Source: Nymphalis io (lineage: Eukaryota; Arthropoda; Insecta; Lepidoptera; Nymphalidae). From it: DNA of 64,000 nucleotides. A program made the translations under genes and the position numbers. Shown here one piece after another: positions 46,410-59,741 of this stretch. The stretch lies in the NCBI RefSeq assembly GCF_905147045.1, contig NC_065910.1, positions 5,394,001 through 5,458,000 on the forward strand, written 5' to 3'. The notes below the pieces were generated by a model that was given only the letters and a program-made list of their open reading frames with translations, was not told the DNA's origin and made no database searches. The number at the start of each line of letters is the position of its first letter. The first letter of the stretch is position 1.

Positions 46410-48512
46410 ATGATTTTAAAGACATTTATATTTATTTTCACGTGTCTTTTTACGGTAACGCAATCAGCAAAAATACTAGGAGTATTTCCGATTCCATCCA
46501 TTAGCCACCAAGTGGTATTTCGCAAGCTTACTCAAGAACTAGTTAAAAGAGGACATGAAGTGACAGTAATAACAACAGATCCAGCTTACCCTAAAGGAAA
46601 AGCTCCTGCTAATTTGACAGAAATCGATACTCACGATGTATCTTATGCAATTTGGCATAAGGCGTTTCAAGCCAACTTTAAGGTAGAACAGAAATCAATC
46701 CCAAAATTTACAGAATTCAGACAAGGATCTAAATTCTTCTCATACATATTTCTGGGACAGCTTAGTTCGCCGGACCTTCAAGAGTTGATATCGAATAAGA
46801 ATAATAAGTTTGATATCATTTTAGTTGAAGCTGTTGTTCGTCCCGCGCTTATTTATTCATATATATTTAAAGCACCAATTGCTTTAGTGAGTTCTTTTGG
46901 TGCTATATTTAATAACCATGACGTAATGGGCTCACCAACACATCCAATATTGTATCCATCTACTTTACAACAAAAAATTTATAACCTTACTCTCTGGGAA
47001 AAATTATATAATCTGTACATACACTTTTCATTTGAATACGCAAACTATTTGGGTGAAATAGATGAACATGAAATTTTGAAACAGAATTTTGGCCCAGATG
47101 TGCCAACTTTAAGGGAATTATATGATAATATTCATATGTTATTTTTAAATATCCATCCCATTTGGGCAGACAATCAGCCTGTGCCACCTGGTGTTGTGTA
47201 TATGGGTGGAATTCATCAGTTACCTGAAAAGGAATTACCAGAGGTTTGTAATGTCGGGTTACTATTTTTGAAGATTCAGTTGTAAGTATTTTTTAAATTA
47301 ACTTAAATCTTTGTGTATGCAGGATCTCAAAACTTATTTGGATTCATCCGAACAAGGTGTTATATACGTCAGTTTTGGTACAAATGTGTTGTCAGGCATG
47401 ATGCCCGAAGAAAAGGTTAAAGTAATAGCAAATGTGCTTTCCAAGTTACCTTATAATATTTTATGGAAATGGGACAAAGATGAGCTGCCAATCAAGACAA
47501 AAAACATCAGAATATCTAAATGGTTCCCACAGCCTGATCTATTAAGTAAGTATTTTGAAACTATAAGAATAATTTGTGTGAAACATTCTCCATATCAAAA
47601 ACGGTTTATTTTTACAGGACATCCTAAAATAAAACTGTTTGTAACGCAAGCTGGACTTCAATCCACTGATGAGGCTATAACTGCTGGAGTTCCTCTCGTT
47701 GCTATACCGATGTTAGGAGATCAATGGTATAACGCAGAGAAGTATGTAAAACATGGAATCGGTATGAATCTTGAAATTGGAACCTTAACTGAAGATAAAT
47801 TTAAAAACGCCATTGAGACCGTTATAAATGATGAAAGGTAATTATTATTATTTAAATTGAAAAATGTACTAATATAGATCATCTGTCACGCACGGGCTAT
47901 TTACTTCAGCTTATATTTTTTTAAGATTTTTTTATTATTATTTTTGTTGTTTGACAGAATAAGCATTTAATATTATATTTCCAGCTTATCAACATTATCG
48001 TCCTAATGTGTTCACGTTGATTTTGTTAGAAATAATATGGTCAAATATATTCGCAATATTTACTACGAGTTAATTGGCGAACCATTTATTGATTTAACGA
48101 TGATAAGAATTTCTATTAACCATGTGTATAATTTACAAATTGTCACTAACTACTGCAGTTACCATTTGTAATTTGAAATGAACGATTGAACGATACAACT
48201 AAAACGTATATTCTTATTTTCAGTTATCGTCAAAACATTATCAAGCTTCGTGAACTAATGCGTGATCAACCAGAAGCGCCATTACAACGATCTGTATGGT
48301 GGATCGAATATGCAATAAGACACGGTGGAGCGAAACATCTTCGAGCATCATCGGCTAATATTTCATACGCTCAGTATTTCGAATTAGAATTAGTATTAAT
48401 TGTGCTATCAGTAGTATTTATTGTTTTTATTGTATTAATTGTAGTTACTGTGTTTATATTAAGAATCATTTCAAAATTATTATGCGCAAAAAATAAAGTA
48501 AAAACTAACTAA
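46410..48512 (+). CDS. UDP-glycosyltransferase UGT-E (UGT33-like), 4 exons
   Basis: Exons: 46410-47243, 47323-47545, 47618-47837 and 48224-48512, all GT-AG, 521 residues. The signal peptide covers about residues 1-20 and His33 lies in 'IPSISHQ'. The signature is 'FVTQAGLQSTDEAI' with 'PMLGDQ'. The anchor ends in a Lys-containing tail. Most of exon 1 is clearly diverged from UGT-C and UGT-D, while exon 2 differs from UGT-D at only about six residues, and the last ~85 bases of exon 1 and the start of intron 1 are almost identical to UGT-D. Diverged exon 1 suggests another acceptor range. Its 5' flank is short: unit B ends about 145 bp before the ATG. Confidence 0.95.
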
Positions 48513-49430
48513 ACTAATCTATTGATATGCGTAATGATTGAATGTAAATTGCGTGATCCTAAAATGTTCGATATCGGAAACAATTCTTGTTGATAAAAAA
48601 TTTAATGTCCGTTATCATTCGTTTTTAATTGAACCTTCAAATTTATTAATATTTTAGATATTATAAGTAATTTCTATATAATTTATATATCGCTTTTTGC
48701 TTAAACATTATTTCTAAAAATAATATTTTAAATATATAAAAGGTATAATTATTTTATGAATATATTAGTAATTTAAATATTTAAATAATTAGCAAGACTT
48801 AGATCAAAAAGATTTTTATTGAGTATTCGTTGATTTAATACAGGATACTTAATCATTTAATTGTATTTAATTAACATAAATATCTAAATTGGTAAAACAA
48901 TGTAACTTTCTTGCCGTTTATTTTATTAAAAACCGATGGTAGCTTTACTTCTAACTTAATGCTTTCGTTTCAAAAGTGCTTCTATTTATTTATTCAAGTA
49001 AGTTTACTTGAAAAAATAATTCTTTGGTTTTTATTTTATATAAATCTTATGTATCGCTTATTAGGAAATAACAAAGTAACTTACTATTTTCAAACTAATA
49101 AGATAAATGTTTTTTCTAATTTAGTAGCAGTCCTAGCAGATATGTTAGCAATAGAAAGTGCCCACAATTTCGGCACTATATGAAAGCAATGTCCATGTGT
49201 TGTAGATATTAACGACTTGGTTTTTTGTTATTAAACCATCAAACGGCACGGATATATAATATAAGATGATATGCCCCTTAAGTCTCTAATAACACTAGCA
49301 AATCAACCATTACACTAGAGTTAATATCTTACGTAGACAACAGCCAGACAAACAAAACTTAGTTATTTCTATTATATATATATAAATAATTATAGAACTT
49401 AGTTAGTTATATACTAACTAATATCATATT
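48513..49430. other. 3' flank of UGT-E, no gene seen
   Basis: AT-rich. A 90-codon frame at 48911-49183 looks like chance translation of low-complexity sequence. Confidence 0.4.
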
Positions 49431-50032
49431 TATAGAATCACCAACGCCCATAGACATTGGCATTGTAAGAAATGTTAACCATCGCTTTTTTTTACAATTA
49501 ATAGGCCAGCGTTTGACCGTTGACTTGCCTGATGTTAAGCATCGACACGGTCTAAGATGTAACACGCTTACCTATAAGAAACCTGTTTACTCTGGATTTG
49601 AAGACACCAACATTGTACCTATCAGGAAATACGGACTCAGGCAAAGCATTCCATAGTTTCGCAGCGCGAATGATGAATGTAGATTCAAAGCGCTTCGTAC
49701 GTTGGCGGGGATTCCACTGTGTACCTATAGCGCTTTGGTCGCGTTTGGCCTGGCTGTTCGATAGTAAAAGGGGGCTGGAATAATCAGTTCTTGTAATTCC
49801 TGAGCACATTCTCCAAAATGTATCCGATAGAAGACTGAATCGCTTACATCACCAATGCGCCACCAACCTTGAGAACTAAGGTGTTATGTCCCTTGTGCCT
49901 GTAATTACATTGGCTCACTCACCCTTCAAACCGGAACACAACAATAACAAGTACTGCTGTTTTGCGGTAGAATATCTGATGAGTGGGCGGTACCTATCCA
50001 GACGAGCTTGCACAAAGCTCTGCCACTAGTAA
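49431..50032 (-). repeat. SINE S2 split by a LINE tail
   Basis: S2 sequence runs to 49487 and resumes at 49839. The A-tail side lacks about 40 bp (the block with 'GACGAGCATATGGGCC'). The two parts fit together if the inserted LINE piece and one copy of ATCGCTT are removed. Confidence 0.9.
49488..49838 (-). mobile_element. LINE 3' piece nested in SINE, with 7-bp TSD
   Basis: Read in reverse it encodes a LINE C-terminus ('FIIRAAKLWNALPESVFP', 'GVFKSRVNRFLIG') followed by a 3' UTR and poly-A. The duplicated SINE bases ATCGCTT flank it at 49481-49487 and 49839-49845. Confidence 0.92.
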
Positions 50033-52248
50033 TGTTAACGATTTTGTCTATTTTACGCTTACGTAAAACTTTAGATCATAACGTGCCCAGGAATTAATTA
50101 CGCAACTAAATATTAATACACACAACATACAATTTAAATAATTATTTGATAACTTTGGAAGTAAAGTTAAATTGGTATTTAAGTTTACATGTTTAGTTAA
50201 TTAATTAGAAATGTTAGTTAAAGATATTAATTAGATATTTAATTTATAATTTATCATCAAACTAGCTGCCCGTTCCGTTTTCGTACGGTTAAAATATATA
50301 TTTTCTCCAGTGATTTTTTAATAAATTAGATTGTTTAGATATAAACATTCGATAATCGATCTATTTACCCATACAGTGCAGTGCTAAGATCATAAAATAA
50401 TATAAATGCATAAATCATAGTACAACACTACTTGCGTTCATTTAAATATCTCGTAATATTTGTAAAATTAGGTCATTCGCTTTGGCTGCGTTGGCTAATC
50501 TCTCTTGAGATTGGCTGCCATGGTATAAAACGGTCTAAAGGACATTATTATTTAGTCGGCCCTAACTAAGGAAATATGGACCCAAGTTATGATGTACAAT
50601 AAATATTAAAACTACAGAGGCTGCACTCAAAATTGCAATATCCGCGTAACTGAGCCCCCGCACTGAATTCTTCGCCATCGCGTTTTTCTGATTGATTGTT
50701 AATATTTCGTTCGTAAGTCATTAAGTTAATATGCAAACCCTTTTTTTTATTTATTCTTCTGATTTTAACATTAGGATAATAAACAAATTTATCCATAACA
50801 ATCTTCGCTCCAGCTTTAATACACAAAAGCAATTAAATTTGCATTAGTTTGCTGGATCACACGCACACAAGCTTCAACTTCATCACACACTAATATAATT
50901 TTCACATTCGTGCCAGTTGTTAATCCATACAATTGAGAGACATTGTACTACGTAAACCAAACTATAAAGTCCAATCGACACTCCAATATCAACCTTATGT
51001 CATTAGTATAAAGGTGGACTAAAAGCAAACACTAAGTTGGACGTCCTACCCAAAGTAAAGTTTATAGTTTACTCTATTCTACGAAGTACAGACTCGTTAT
51101 TGAGAGTAATTTATACACTGAACTTCTAGATTGTACATATTTTCATAAGTCTACTTTGTCTGAGTATTTTTAAAATTAAAGGCTCTTTATATATATGTAT
51201 CGAATATACGAGACCCACAATACAATTTCCGAACAGAAGACTGGGACGAACCTCGGTGTGTATTTGTTATTTGAAATGAAGTTACGTCACCGAATACACT
51301 AGGTACCAAGTGAAACTGCAAGAGAAAACCTAAACATTTATAAAACCAATACAATAAAGCGTTATATGTATAAAACGTTAAGTAATAATGCTCATATACT
51401 CGTACTTAGATTGGATGTCTATCTCTAGTTCCAAAATTCTCTGATCCTTACTACGATACTATTGTACGTCTTGTTCAAGTGTAGTAAAGTAGTTGCGCTT
51501 GCGTTAGTTGGCAGCGTCTAATACTCTGTCGCTGCCTTGATTTACGACATCTATACGAGTAGTGGGAATAGTGTATGTGATTCGGTTACCGTAAACAATT
51601 CTTAAAAAACAAAAAAAGTTACTCATTTATACTACAAGAACCAATCCATTAAATTCGCCTAACATAAATATTATAGCAAATTATATATTCATCATGTGAT
51701 TGCATTTAAAAATATTTGGGTTATCATGTAAGTTACCAAAAAAAAAATGAATCATTATGTGTAAGTCTTTTTTAAAAACTATTATAAGAATTATTATTTA
51801 TAAACTGATATTATTTTTATATAAACTGGTTCACAGTGAAATATCATCGCCTGAATTACTCTAGTAATCAGCAATCAACCTAGCAGTTCCCCGTATTATT
51901 CCAAGACATAAAATTAAAAAATCGTTTTGCATTCGACCTCAAGAACAAATTTAGATAAATACGCGCCCCTCAACAGACTCATGAATTCGTTCAATAACTT
52001 GTCATCCAATGGACTGAAATATATGATAAGAAATCGACATATTTTTTAATAACAAATTTTGTTAAACTTTCTAAAGATCTCATTAATCGTTCTCTTAGTG
52101 TATAAGTTACTTGTTTTATTTTTTACTTTTAATTTATTTCATATTTACGATATAATTAGTTAATGGTGTAACTATCGTAATACATAAATAAATGAAAGCA
52201 ATCGAGTTATATAATGGGCAACCCTCTAGTAACTTTCGACAATAGAAC
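50033..52248. other. Intergenic between UGT-E and UGT-F, no gene seen
   Basis: No coding exon with flanking splice signals could be supported and no repeat family from elsewhere in the window is evident. Confidence 0.4.
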
Positions 52249-52345
52249 TAACGCCACCAATAATCCTTGGGTTTTAGAATGTTATGTCTCCTGTTCTTGT
52301 ATTTAAACTTACCATTCAAAGCGGAACACAGCTATGGCAGTCCAT
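52249..52345 (-). repeat. Diverged SINE S2 fragment
   Basis: The blocks CGCCACCAAT, CCTTGGG, 'GTTATGTCTCCTG' and 'AGCGGAACACA' follow S2 order with many changes. Confidence 0.6.
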
Positions 52346-52486
52346 TGGGCGATGGGACAGCTAAGTCATGGATATTCATATTACTTATTGTACCTGTACT
52401 TTAATATAACAACATTGTGAAGCCATGTAATAAGTAAACAATCACTATTCTTAAATTTATAAAAAATTAAATTTAATTCCGTTGAA

Positions 52487-52769
52487 TTTTTTTTTTTTAT
52501 AGAATAGGAAGGTGGACGAGCATATGGGCCACCTGATGGTAAGTGGTCACCAAACGCCCTTAGACATTGGCTAAGAAATGTCAACCATCGCTTATAGCCA
52601 ATGCGCCACCAACCTTGGGAACTAAGATTTTATGTCCCTTGTGCCTGTAATTACACTGGCTCACTCACCCTTCAAACCGGAACACAACAATATCAAGTAT
52701 TGCGGTAGAATATCTGATGAGTGGGTGGTACCTACCCAGACGAGCTTGCACAAAGCCCTACCGCCAGTA
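52487..52769 (-). repeat. SINE family S2
   Basis: Near-complete copy of the 'CTTATAGCC' subfamily with two short internal deletions (after GACATTGGC and before GCGGTAGAATA). Confidence 0.92.
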
Positions 52770-54978
52770 GTATAGTATTTTTTATAGTTAGTTTTTATGA
52801 TATTGACATTGAATTCAAGTTGCTAAACTTTGGCAACATTAATATATTTTTTTAATTATAGTTAATTGATATTAAAAATAAAACATTACTTTATTCATTG
52901 TAACAAAGAAAAAAATTTGGTTATTATATTATTAATTATAGCCACTTATTTTATCATCATCGGTTGAGTGAATGGGTGAATGGCCTGGCAATGTACATGG
53001 ATGACGGTAAATCGGTTGATAGGTGGATTGGTTGCTGAGTGGGCAGATGATAGATCGTAAAAAGTGACGCTGGAGGCACGGTGGTGCCCCCGCCAATACG
53101 CAAGGCTCTGCCTACCTTATCTCGTATTCTTTTTTCTGTATCGTCATAATTATGTACCATTTTTTAATATCGTTATAATAATAAATGCAATGACTAGCTT
53201 AATGGCAATTTAGTAAAAAGCAAAAGCGATTGGTTAATCATTTTAAATCGAGTTCCATAACATACAGCTAAATAAAATCAATAACATAACAATTCAAATT
53301 TCTTTGTTGATACCACAACGAAGCTATTTTCAATTTAACTGATTTATATTGATTGATATATGTTAGTTATATAAGGTACATAAGGTACACATAAAATTAT
53401 TGTATAATACTGTGATTATATTGAGTACACACAATAGCTTTATAATTTACATCTTTTTTATTTATGTTCCCCATTTTTCATTTAATAATATCATGATTTA
53501 TGCACATTTTTTTCTACTATTCCAAAAGCTACTCCAACATGATTTGTTCTATGCTGATATGATCTATGCTGGTTAGCGTGTTGCCACTAGATAGAATTGA
53601 AAATTGATTAACGCAATATTATTTAAAAATTAAACTGTTTGGCTGGGATTTACATTTTATTTTAAATCGTTACTCCAATACACATAATAAAGAATTTATA
53701 TGTACATTGTATTTTAAAATCAGTGAAATCGAGTACAATGGTTAAAAAATGATTATCACATTTACCTGCAGGTAAACTAAAAAAATGAATAACAATGACG
53801 TCAATGATAATGACTAAAATAATTAATTCTTATATATTTATATACATATTTTATATATTATCTTATATACATATCTTCTTTATACACATTTCTTTACCTA
53901 CTTTTACTTCTATAACATAAAATCTTCTAATCATGTTCATTATTCCACCTTTAGGAGGATATACATCATTTTATTGATAATTGTTTATTTTATTTTACCC
54001 ATTAAAATATAAATACCTAAAATGTAAATGTAAAATTATCTCTATTATGGTATAAATGTGTCCTTCAATAACACTAGAACCGGATGTGGCTAGTTGATTT
54101 TGACTCGTATCTTATGAGCCAAGGTCATTAACAGCTTATCTAATACTTTATATATAATTAATATAATAATTATAGGATATTTGTACATTATTGATATTGA
54201 AAAAAAAAACTAATTTTGGGGGTTTTTATTAGAGCAACAAGGGCTAGAATTTTTGTCTGTCTGTCCGTATGTTTATACACGCATCACGCAAAAACTATGG
54301 CATGGATTTGAATATAGTTTTCACTTACGTAATGCTAGAGGTCTGACTTTAAATAAAGGCTCCAATTTACTGCAAGGTAAATATCTTATACCGATTGTTT
54401 TAAATTTAATATTGTTTGGACCTCCCGTTATTTAATTATCTTTAAGCTAAATTGACAGATTTTGAGAAAACTAGCACCGAACTTATCTTGTGAACAGATA
54501 AGTTAGTCGTTCCGTAAATAGATGTCATTAAAAAAAATATCATTATTATATTATCAACAGTCTCCATAAAAATAAAAATATAGATACTTGATTCTAAATT
54601 TCATATTTTCACAAAATAACATTAAAATACTTAAGAAATAATTATGTATAATAAATGTATAATAAATAATTAAATAATATTATATTTTATATAAATTAAG
54701 TAACTAAATAATAAGTATTCGATATTCGATGTTGAAATAAATATTTTTCTATTATTTTTTTATATATTTAATATTTCCACCATATATTTTATTAAGTTAA
54801 TACTATTTTTAATCATTTATATATAATCACCAAATAATATTGTTTAAGTTATTTTATTTATGACGATATAAATATTTTCACAAGTATATTAGTTACGCAA
54901 GACTTGTTTTTATTTAAAATTCAAACAACAAGCAAAAACTTAAAACTGAATCAGTAAGAATTTGCAGCTCCTATAAAC
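52770..54978. other. 5' flank of UGT-F, no gene seen
   Basis: Strongly AT-rich. A 67-codon reverse frame at 52957-53160 with a GC-richer sequence is not recognised. An initiator-like TCAGT at 54951-54955, 28 bases before the UGT-F ATG, may mark its transcription start. Confidence 0.4.
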
Positions 54979-57900
54979 ATGGCGAGGTTATTGTTCGCGA
55001 GTATTTTAATTTTATTTTATATAGAAGATATAAAAGCTGCAAGAATATTAGCGGTATATCCAACGCCATCAATAAGTCATCAATTAGCATTCAGACCTTT
55101 GACCAATGAGCTAGTAAGAAGAGGACATGAAGTAACAGTTGTCACCACGGATCCTGAGTACAAACTAAAAGAAGCACCAAATAACTTAACAGAAATAGAC
55201 GTCCATGAACTATCTTACACTATGTGGCAAAACGTATTACATAGTAAATCTTTTGGAGAAATTAAAGATATCTACACACAAATGAGTAAAATAATTCGAC
55301 TCATAAACGAAATTTTTTATCTACAAATTCAAACAAATGAAATTCAAGATATAATTAAAAAGAAAAATGGAGAATACGATTTGTTATTGTTAGAAGCTTG
55401 TGTTCAACCTACATTGGTACTTTCACATTTGTTTAAAGTGCCAGTTATCTATATTAGTTCTATGAGTCCGATGGAGTATCATTTGAAACTAATTGGAGCT
55501 GCAACACACCCTCTTTTGTATCCATCACAATTTCATCAAAGATTGTACAATCTCTCAAAATGGGAGAAGCTTCATCAAATGTATAACCATTGGTGGCTTG
55601 AAAATGAATTATATCAAATACAGCAAGATAACGATAAAGTGTTGCAGTCCATGTTCGGTTCTGATGTTCCGTCTTTAAATGATTTATTTAATAATATACA
55701 TATGATTTTTTTTAACGTTCATCCGATTTGGACCGAAAATCAACCAGTGCCATCCAGTGTTATTTATATGGGAGGAATACACAAGACACCCCCTAGACAA
55801 CTTCCACAGGTATAGTTGTGTTCTTAACTTTTTTTTTTATTGGTGGTTATAATTTTGTGCCAATGTCGTCTAATTAGATGTTAGTGCTTTGTGCAAGCTC
55901 GTCTGGGTAGGTACCTCCCACTTATCAGATATTCTACGGCAAAACAGCAGTGATAGGTATTGTTGTGTTCCGGTTTGATGGGCGAGTGAGTCAATGTAAT
56001 TACAGGCACAAGGGACATAACATCTTATTTCCAAGGTTGGTGGCGCATTGGTGATGTAAGCGATGGTTAACATTTCTTACAATGCCAATGTCTATGGGCG
56101 TTGGTGACCACTTACCATCAGGTGGCCCGTATATGCTCGTCTGCCTTTCTATTCTATAAAAAAATGGATAGAACACGTATATGACGTAGTTCCAAATGCA
56201 CAATTAAATTTTATAATAATTAGGTATGTGCTTATATTTATGTACCTCGTGCTTGTTGGTGTGGAAAATAAATTGTGAGAAAGCCTAATTGCGTTGGATG
56301 AAGTTTTACCACCTATTAAATCCACTTACCAAATAGAGGGGTAGGATGATGGGAACAAAACACTTTGAAACTTCTTAGGAGATTCCTATGCCTAGCAGTG
56401 AGACATTTTCTGGTTGTTATATATTATATATATTGTAACATATCTATTATTATATCTATAACTTTGATGTTCTCTCTTGCGTAACTGTCGTTGTGATTAC
56501 ATAATATTTATCTTGGTGAATTCACTTTCTATTTGGAAGTCTAATTATACTTAGTAGAATAACGAATATATATAAAATTCTTAAACATAATTCGTTAATA
56601 TAAACTACGTATATTATAAGCTTTAAATAATATTTACTCAGTTTCAAATAATCTTAGCCTTCTATAGAAAATATTTCGTGAAATCTTCTTATAAAACGTA
56701 AGTAACAATATAATAAAAAAGTCGCAAATAATTTCATTAATTATGTATATTTATTGTATCATAATAATAGTATATATGAATTAATATAATTTAATGACTG
56801 TCGCATTCAGCTAAATTAATAATAATTAGTCATGTCACAAATGCCATTCATTTTTATAGAATAGGTAGGCGAACGAGCTTATGGGTCACCTGATGGTAAG
56901 TGGTCACCAACGCCCATAGACATTGGTATTGTAAGAATATAAATTAATGTAAATTACATCAGATGGCCCATTTGCTCGTCCACCAACCTATACTATAAAA
57001 AAATCGTTATGTGGCCTATTTGCAAGACTGCTTACCGATTGAAAATATTTCGACATAATAACAGGTTCAATCGATGATACTAAGGCTTTTTTACAGGACT
57101 TACAGCTTTATTTGGATTCATCGAAAAATGGGGTTATTTACTTTAGTTTTGGAACAAATGTTAGTCCATCTCTTTTGCCTCCTGACAAAATAGAAATGTT
57201 CGTAAAGGTTTTCTCTCAACTACCATATGATGTTCTGTGGAAGTGGGATAAGGACGTGTTGCCTGGCAAGACAGATAACATTAAAATATTCAAATGGCTT
57301 CCACAATCTGATCTTCTTCGTAAGTATTTAATAATAATTATATGATAATAGATGATGTTATTATAGAAATATACTACAGAGATATTTGTTTCAATACTCA
57401 ATATGAATGAACATTTGTTTGGTGTTGTCGTCGGCACGATTCTCAATGACATCGCAAAATTCAGATATCTCAAACTTCACAAAATTTAGAAAAGAGTTTG
57501 GTTACTTTGGTTTGTAAAAGATTTACATGTCCAAAAACCACACAACACGGAAATAAAAAGAAACTGGTTCTTTTATTACATTTGACAATTTTTCTTTAAT
57601 ATTTTAATACTGATTTTGTATAATAATAAGAAAAGCCGAGATGGCCCAGTGGTAAGAACGCGTGAATCTTAACCGATGATCGTGGGTTCAAACCCGGGCA
57701 AGCACCACTGAATTTTCATGTGCTTAATTTGTGATTATAATTCATCTCGTGCTTTACGGTGAAGGAAAACATCGTGAGGAAACCTGCATGTGTCTAATTT
57801 CACTGAAATTCTGCCACATGTGAATTCTACCAACCCGCATTGGAGCAGCGTGGTGGAATAAGCTCCAAACCTTCTCAAAAAGAGGAGAGGAGGCCTTTAG

Positions 57901-59577
57901 CCCAGCAGTGGGACATTCACAGGCTGTTACGGTATAATAATAAGATCGTCAAATAAGTGCTTAAAAACTAGTAAATATTTTTTTCTATAAATAAAATATA
58001 AAAAATTTATCACAGGTCATTCAAATATCAAGCTATTTATAACTCAAGGAGGATTACAGTCTACAGATGAAGCTATAAGTGCAGGAGTGCCTCTCATTGG
58101 TATACCAATGTTGGGAGACCAATGGTACAATGTTGAAAAATACGCTCTTCATAAAATCGGAATTCGATTAGACCTGGCTTCGTTAAATGAAAATCAATTC
58201 GGGAATGCAATCGAAAAAATCATCAGTGATAACAGGTGTTTCATTTTTAATAGCTTATTGTTATTATTATGAGAGATAGACATTTTTTTTTTTACAGAAC
58301 AGAAAGGCGGACGAGCATATGGGCCACCTGATGGTAAGTGGTCACCAAAGCCTTTAGACATTGGCATTGTAAGAAATGTTAACCATCGCTTAAATCACCA
58401 ATGCACCACCAACCTTGGGAACTAAGATGCTATGTCCCTTGTGCCTGTAATTACACTGGCTCACTCACCCTTCAAACCGGAACACAACATACGAAGTACT
58501 TCTGTTTTGCGGTAGAATATCTGATGAGTGGGTGGTACCTACCCAGACGAGCTTGCACAAAGCTCTACCACCAGTAACATTATGGTACATAAGTATGTTC
58601 CCTCACACAGACACATTTTATGTTCCTTACCTTTTCGTGGGCCTCATAATCTTCGGAAAACAAAATCAAAATGACACAGGATTAAAGTTAACTTCATTCG
58701 AGTAGGCTTTCCAAGTATATTTCGAACCGTCATTGTACAGATAATATTGAAAGCTACCACCGGTTCGGAATGTAGATTATCGGAATGTAATTTTTCTTAC
58801 CACCCACCCGATGGCCAGACGATTTTAGAAAAATGGCGGGTGCTCAATGGATGCGATTAGCACAGGACCGGAAGAATTGGCGCGCCTGTGAGGAGACCTA
58901 TGTCCAGCAGTGGATTAATGTGGGCTAAATATGATGATGATGATGATGATGCCTTATTTAGTCAAGGTTTTTTTTTGGTTTGGTTAATTGGCAATTCTGA
59001 AAAAAGGAAATCTAAACGATAAACAATAAGCAAGACTTAGCTCGTTTTCTACGTTTTATTGATACAATTACAGTTTGTCGCCTGTTACAATTAAGCTTTA
59101 TTTATAAAGCTCATCTCGAGATCTCCTAAACTATCAGTCCGATTGCTTTTCCTTTCCTTTTTGTAGACACTTACGAAAAACGGATTTTACGCAAATACTA
59201 TCCAAAATACATTTTTATTCTTATCTACCCGTGCCAAGCCGGGACAATTAGCTAGTCATTTTATAAACATGACATTTACGTTTTGCAGCTATCGTGATAA
59301 TATCGTGCGGTTACGAATACTTATGGAAGATCAACCACAGTCACCGTTGGAGCGAGCGGTCTGGTGGACGGAACACGTGTTACGTCACGGCGGAGCTAAA
59401 CATTTGCGTGCAGCTGGCGCTAACATGTCTTGGGCGGAATATTTAGAATTAGAATTAGTATTAATCGTAGTAATTTCAATATTAAGTCTATTATTAATAT
59501 TTTCTTTATCCATTTACATGTTTTGGAGATTATTAAGAAAAAAATTAACGAGTTTTATGAAAATAAAAGCGGCATAA
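54979..59577 (+). CDS. UDP-glycosyltransferase UGT-F (UGT33-like), 4 exons
   Basis: Exons: 54979-55809, 57097-57319, 58016-58235 and 59289-59577, all GT-AG, 520 residues. Signal peptide about 1-20, then 'RILAVYPTPSISHQ' with His34. The signature in exon 3 is 'FITQGGLQSTDEAI' followed by 'PMLGDQ', as in UGT-A. The C-terminus has 'WWTEHVLRHGGAKHLRAAGA', a membrane helix and a basic tail. It is most like UGT-A, so these two probably represent the older type of the cluster, with B, C, D and E derived. All three introns carry repeats (S2 copies, an S1 with perfect TSD, an RTE end), which explains why the gene spans 4.6 kb against about 2 kb for UGT-D and UGT-E. No coding lesion. Confidence 0.95.
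55880..56164 (+). repeat. SINE S2 in intron 1 of UGT-F
   Basis: Sense copy, ending in TTCTATAAAAAAA; same orientation as the gene. Confidence 0.9.
56850..57002. repeat. Two facing SINE S2 A-end fragments
   Basis: 56850-56938 is the A-tail end of S2 in reverse; 56957-57002 is the same end in sense orientation. Together they form an imperfect inverted pair, about 95 bp upstream of exon 2 of UGT-F. Confidence 0.75.
57632..57931 (+). repeat. SINE S1, full length, with 14-bp TSD
   Basis: The head has the A box TGGCCCAGTGG and the B box in GGGTTCAAACCC. The tail is CAGGCTGTTACG. A perfect duplication, GTATAATAATAAGA, lies at 57618-57631 and 57932-57945. It is in intron 2 of UGT-F and looks young. 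Confidence 0.96.
58283..58576 (-). repeat. SINE S2 in intron 3 of UGT-F
   Basis: Near-complete antisense copy. It begins just after the UGT-F exon 3 donor region. Confidence 0.92.
58808..58951 (+). mobile_element. RTE LINE 3' end in intron 3 of UGT-F
   Basis: The frame reads 'DDFRKMAGAQWMRLAQDRKN' and then 'YVQQWINVG' before a stop, the characteristic RTE C-terminus. An (ATG)n tail follows. Confidence 0.88.
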
Positions 59578-59741
59578 TTTTTTTTAAATTATATAATAAC
59601 ATTTTTGTGGGCTCCTAAAATTCTTTAAGATATTACTACTTTACAGTTTTAAATAAATCATTTATTCTTTTAAAATAGTATATTATTACCACTCCTTTTA
59701 AAATTTACTGTGATTAGATTGCACTAATTCTTTGGATGTAC

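Noticed and set aside
48911..49183. 90-codon frame downstream of UGT-E
   Set aside because: AT-rich, hydrophobic chance frame with no similarity to the UGTs or repeats.
52957..53160. Reverse 67-codon frame with a GC-richer sequence
   Set aside because: It looked gene-like at first, but I recognise no family and see no splice sites or paralogue.
57632..57705. tRNA gene candidate (A and B boxes, GGTTCAAACCC)
   Set aside because: It is the head of SINE S1, present in many copies with a SINE body and TSD; no sound cloverleaf with acceptor stem.
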